A DNA stretch of 6,337 nucleotides from NCBI GenBank assembly GCA_016844485.1, contig JAENIZ010000074.1:1-6337 (forward strand), given 5' to 3'. The translations under genes and the position numbers were made by a program. The stretch comes from Gammaproteobacteria bacterium. Its GTDB lineage: Bacteria > Pseudomonadota > Gammaproteobacteria > Eutrophobiales > Eutrophobiaceae. The notes beneath the pieces are model-generated. The model ran no database searches. It was not told the origin of the DNA and was given only the letters and a program-made list of their open reading frames with translations. Below, piece after piece: positions 4,835 to 6,337 of this stretch; within the stretch, counting starts at the first letter, position 1; the number at the start of each line of letters is the position of its first letter.

Positions 4835-5818
4835 TTATTTATTACTGAATGATTTTTCCAGCAACTCTTTATTTATCTTGCCCGCATTAAAGGTGTTACC
4901 GCTGATGAGTGATGTTACCGTCACCCTGGCTGGGCTAAATAACATGGGATCAATTTTATAAAAATCATAACCTACATCTTTGAATATATCTGCAAACGGC
5001 CTGCCGTAATCTTTCGAAGCGCTGCTGGGAAGTTGATCCGTCAATTCTTTCAACTCTTTGTCCCCGGCCTCAATATACAAATGCACTTGTCCTGCGAAAA
5101 GAACAGCGTCATTGGCACGACCCATCGCTGTTATAAAATCATGTGCGGGGGGGGATATGGGCGCACTGCCCGCCCCGTCAACAATTTTTTCCAATGGAAA
5201 TCCGAGTGCATGTATCTTATGCAAGGCAGTCTCAAGTACGCGGGCCACAATCTGTACGCTCCCACACAAACTTGAGGTGGGTGTGATAATTAAGGTCAAC
5301 TTGTCGGCTGATATCCCGCAATATTCACTAATACGATCAGCGATTGCCACAGGGGGTTGAACATCTGTTTCAATCACAAGACAGGTACTATCCGCCTTGT
5401 CCCGATAACCTAGCTCGTTAAATAACGGTTCCTTACTGCCCATCGCGCGGGCAGGACCTGATCCCAGTGCATTAAAAGCCCCTTTGCCCTCAACATGCGA
5501 AAGTTTCCAGCCCGCATATTGGCTGGCGAGACAGGCAAACACCGGGTGCGAAGCGTGAACATCCACATACCATGACCAGTTATCAAGTAAATTGGTCGTA
5601 GCCCGTAGATTGACGCGGCCAAGTCCGCCCATACAGATCTCGGCAATCAACCGTCCGGCCTCCAGACCGCCATATGAATTGACTCCGGCATCCACAACGG
5701 TTGTGCCATTTGAAAGTGTAGACACGATCAAGCGCAGCGATGCTGCATTTTTTATTAATGAATGCACCAGCGGTGCCGCCAGCTTATTCACGCTGGGGAT
5801 ATCAGACGATGGATTCAT
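4835..5818 (-). CDS. mch: Methenyltetrahydromethanopterin cyclohydrolase
   Basis: Mch (EC 3.5.4.27) reversibly hydrolyses methenyl-H4MPT to 5-formyl-H4MPT in the cytoplasm, between methylene-H4MPT dehydrogenase and the formyltransferase/hydrolase complex. The 327-residue length is typical. Family-characteristic stretches run along the protein: LRLIVSTLSNGTTVVDAG (28-45), YGGLEAGRLIAEICMGGLG (49-67), ALGSGPARAMGSKEPLF (117-133), SSLCGSVQIVARVLETALHK (182-201), DGAGSAPISPPAHD (214-227), MGRANDAVL (232-240), YGRPFADIFKDVGYDFYKID (271-290) and PMLFSPARVTV (291-301). The ATG at 5816-5818 gives the usual N-terminus; only a weak, distant AGGA precedes it. It lies 38 nt after the Orf17-type gene and 2 nt before the orf7-type gene, so it is the centre of a four-gene operon. 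A C8 run in the coding strand (5147-5154) encodes Pro-Pro at 223-224. The identification is firm. Confidence 0.96.
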   Translation of the reverse strand: MNPSSDIPSVNKLAAPLVHSLIKNAASLRLIVSTLSNGTTVVDAGVNSYGGLEAGRLIAEICMGGLGRVNLRATTNLLDNWSWYVDVHASHPVFACLASQYAGWKLSHVEGKGAFNALGSGPARAMGSKEPLFNELGYRDKADSTCLVIETDVQPPVAIADRISEYCGISADKLTLIITPTSSLCGSVQIVARVLETALHKIHALGFPLEKIVDGAGSAPISPPAHDFITAMGRANDAVLFAGQVHLYIEAGDKELKELTDQLPSSASKDYGRPFADIFKDVGYDFYKIDPMLFSPARVTVTSLISGNTFNAGKINKELLEKSFSNK

Positions 5819-5856
5819 AATTGATTTGTTAATTCCTGTTATTGTTATTTTTGATC

Positions 5857-6337
5857 TCAGGCTGCGACTCTTTGCAGTCCAAGCTGTTTATATATGGACG
5901 CCTTACGCTGTGCCAGTCTGTCTCGAACGTCACCCGGTGAGATTGCAGCGGCCTGTATTGTACAGATCGGTTCCCCTGTTGCAATCCTGACTCCGGGACG
6001 GGGGCGATCAACGGCCCATTCAGGCCATTTCAACTGCGGGACATGCAGATCCGAACCGGCATAGATTACCTCATGTCCCCTGCAATCTTGGTTTTGATCA
6101 GGTAATACAATTAATTTCCCCTGACATGCCATGATATGCGCATAAAACAGACTGTTATTATTTTCATGTAACTCAAATGTTGCCGTTGGTCTTGGGTTGA
6201 TCTCAAGCACGTAAAATTGTCCGGTGTCATCTACAATGACATCCAGTCCACAAAGTCCAACCAGATGTAATTCATGTGTCAATAACTGGATGGCTTTTTC
6301 AAATGATGCATACAATTCTGTTCCAACATTTGACAAC
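5857..6337 (-). CDS. orf17: ATP-grasp protein of the H4MPT gene set (orf17 type), 3' part only
   Basis: Only the C-terminal ~160 residues lie in the window; the gene continues past the right edge, and the frame is open to the last base, so no start is claimed. The visible part is the C-terminal half of an ATP-grasp domain: LVGLCGLDVIVDDTGQFYVLEINPRPTATFEL contains the metal-binding acid and the EINPR catalytic strand. A C-terminal tail follows with PRPGVRIATGEPICTIQAAA and a basic helical end, a layout seen in the Orf17 proteins that sit beside mch in methylotrophs. It differs from both other ATP-grasp proteins here: INPRPT as opposed to INPRLTT in the MfnD-like protein and VNGVPAW in the RimK-like one. 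Its substrate is unknown; amide-bond formation in H4MPT or methylofuran assembly is the natural expectation. It is the promoter-proximal member, within this window, of the operon orf17-mch-orf7-orf5. Confidence 0.8.
   Translation of the reverse strand, partial: LSNVGTELYASFEKAIQLLTHELHLVGLCGLDVIVDDTGQFYVLEINPRPTATFELHENNNSLFYAHIMACQGKLIVLPDQNQDCRGHEVIYAGSDLHVPQLKWPEWAVDRPRPGVRIATGEPICTIQAAAISPGDVRDRLAQRKASIYKQLGLQRVAA

Noticed and set aside
5857..6336. TTG at 6334-6336 as the start of the right-edge gene
   Set aside because: It falls in the middle of an ATP-grasp domain and the frame is open to the window edge. The gene is truncated by the window rather than starting there.

Overview
The window is a bacterial gene cluster for tetrahydromethanopterin (H4MPT)- and methylofuran-linked one-carbon metabolism, the pathway used by methanotrophs and other methylotrophs to detoxify and oxidise formaldehyde. 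Two enzymes are recognised with high confidence: formaldehyde-activating enzyme (fae) and methenyl-H4MPT cyclohydrolase (mch). The other genes belong to families that travel with this pathway in methylotrophic bacteria and methanogenic archaea and are thought to make or tail the C1 carriers. The host is probably a methylotrophic or methanotrophic proteobacterium. The visibly moderate base composition fits gamma- or betaproteobacteria better than high-GC Methylobacterium-like alphaproteobacteria, but no marker in the window fixes the taxon.

Layout: at the left edge, on the minus strand, lies an ATP-grasp ligase resembling tyramine/tyrosine-glutamate ligase MfnD (536-1519). It overlaps by 4 nt the 5' part of an MfnF-like/hydantoinase-oxoprolinase-fold gene that runs off the window (1-539). 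A 101-bp divergent intergenic region (1520-1620) is almost filled by degenerate heptamer repeats arranged as a fold-back. It separates this pair from a lone plus-strand HisA/HisF-like gene (1621-2316). That gene converges with fae (2403-2915, minus), and two back-to-back hairpins lie between them. Upstream of fae are 142 bp of leader containing a perfect 19-bp palindrome and a second in-frame start for fae. Then come four tightly packed minus-strand genes, transcribed from the right edge leftwards: an Orf17-type ATP-grasp gene (3' part only), mch, a RimK-like ATP-grasp gene (orf7 type) and a CitG/MdcB-like gene (orf5 type). Gaps are 38 nt, 2 nt and a 1-nt overlap.

How the genes fit together: Fae condenses formaldehyde with H4MPT to methylene-H4MPT. 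A methylene-H4MPT dehydrogenase, not in this window, gives methenyl-H4MPT. Mch hydrolyses this to formyl-H4MPT. The formyltransferase/hydrolase complex, also outside the window, moves the formyl group to methylofuran. The MfnD-like, MfnF-like and ATP-grasp genes plausibly build the methylofuran core and its polyglutamate tail. The CitG-like, HisA-like and Orf17 proteins are conserved companions whose exact reactions I cannot assign.

No RNA genes, insertion sequences, CRISPR arrays, phage genes or broken genes were seen. The least explained features are the fold-back heptamer element that abuts a start codon, the companion enzymes without assigned reactions, and the double start of fae.
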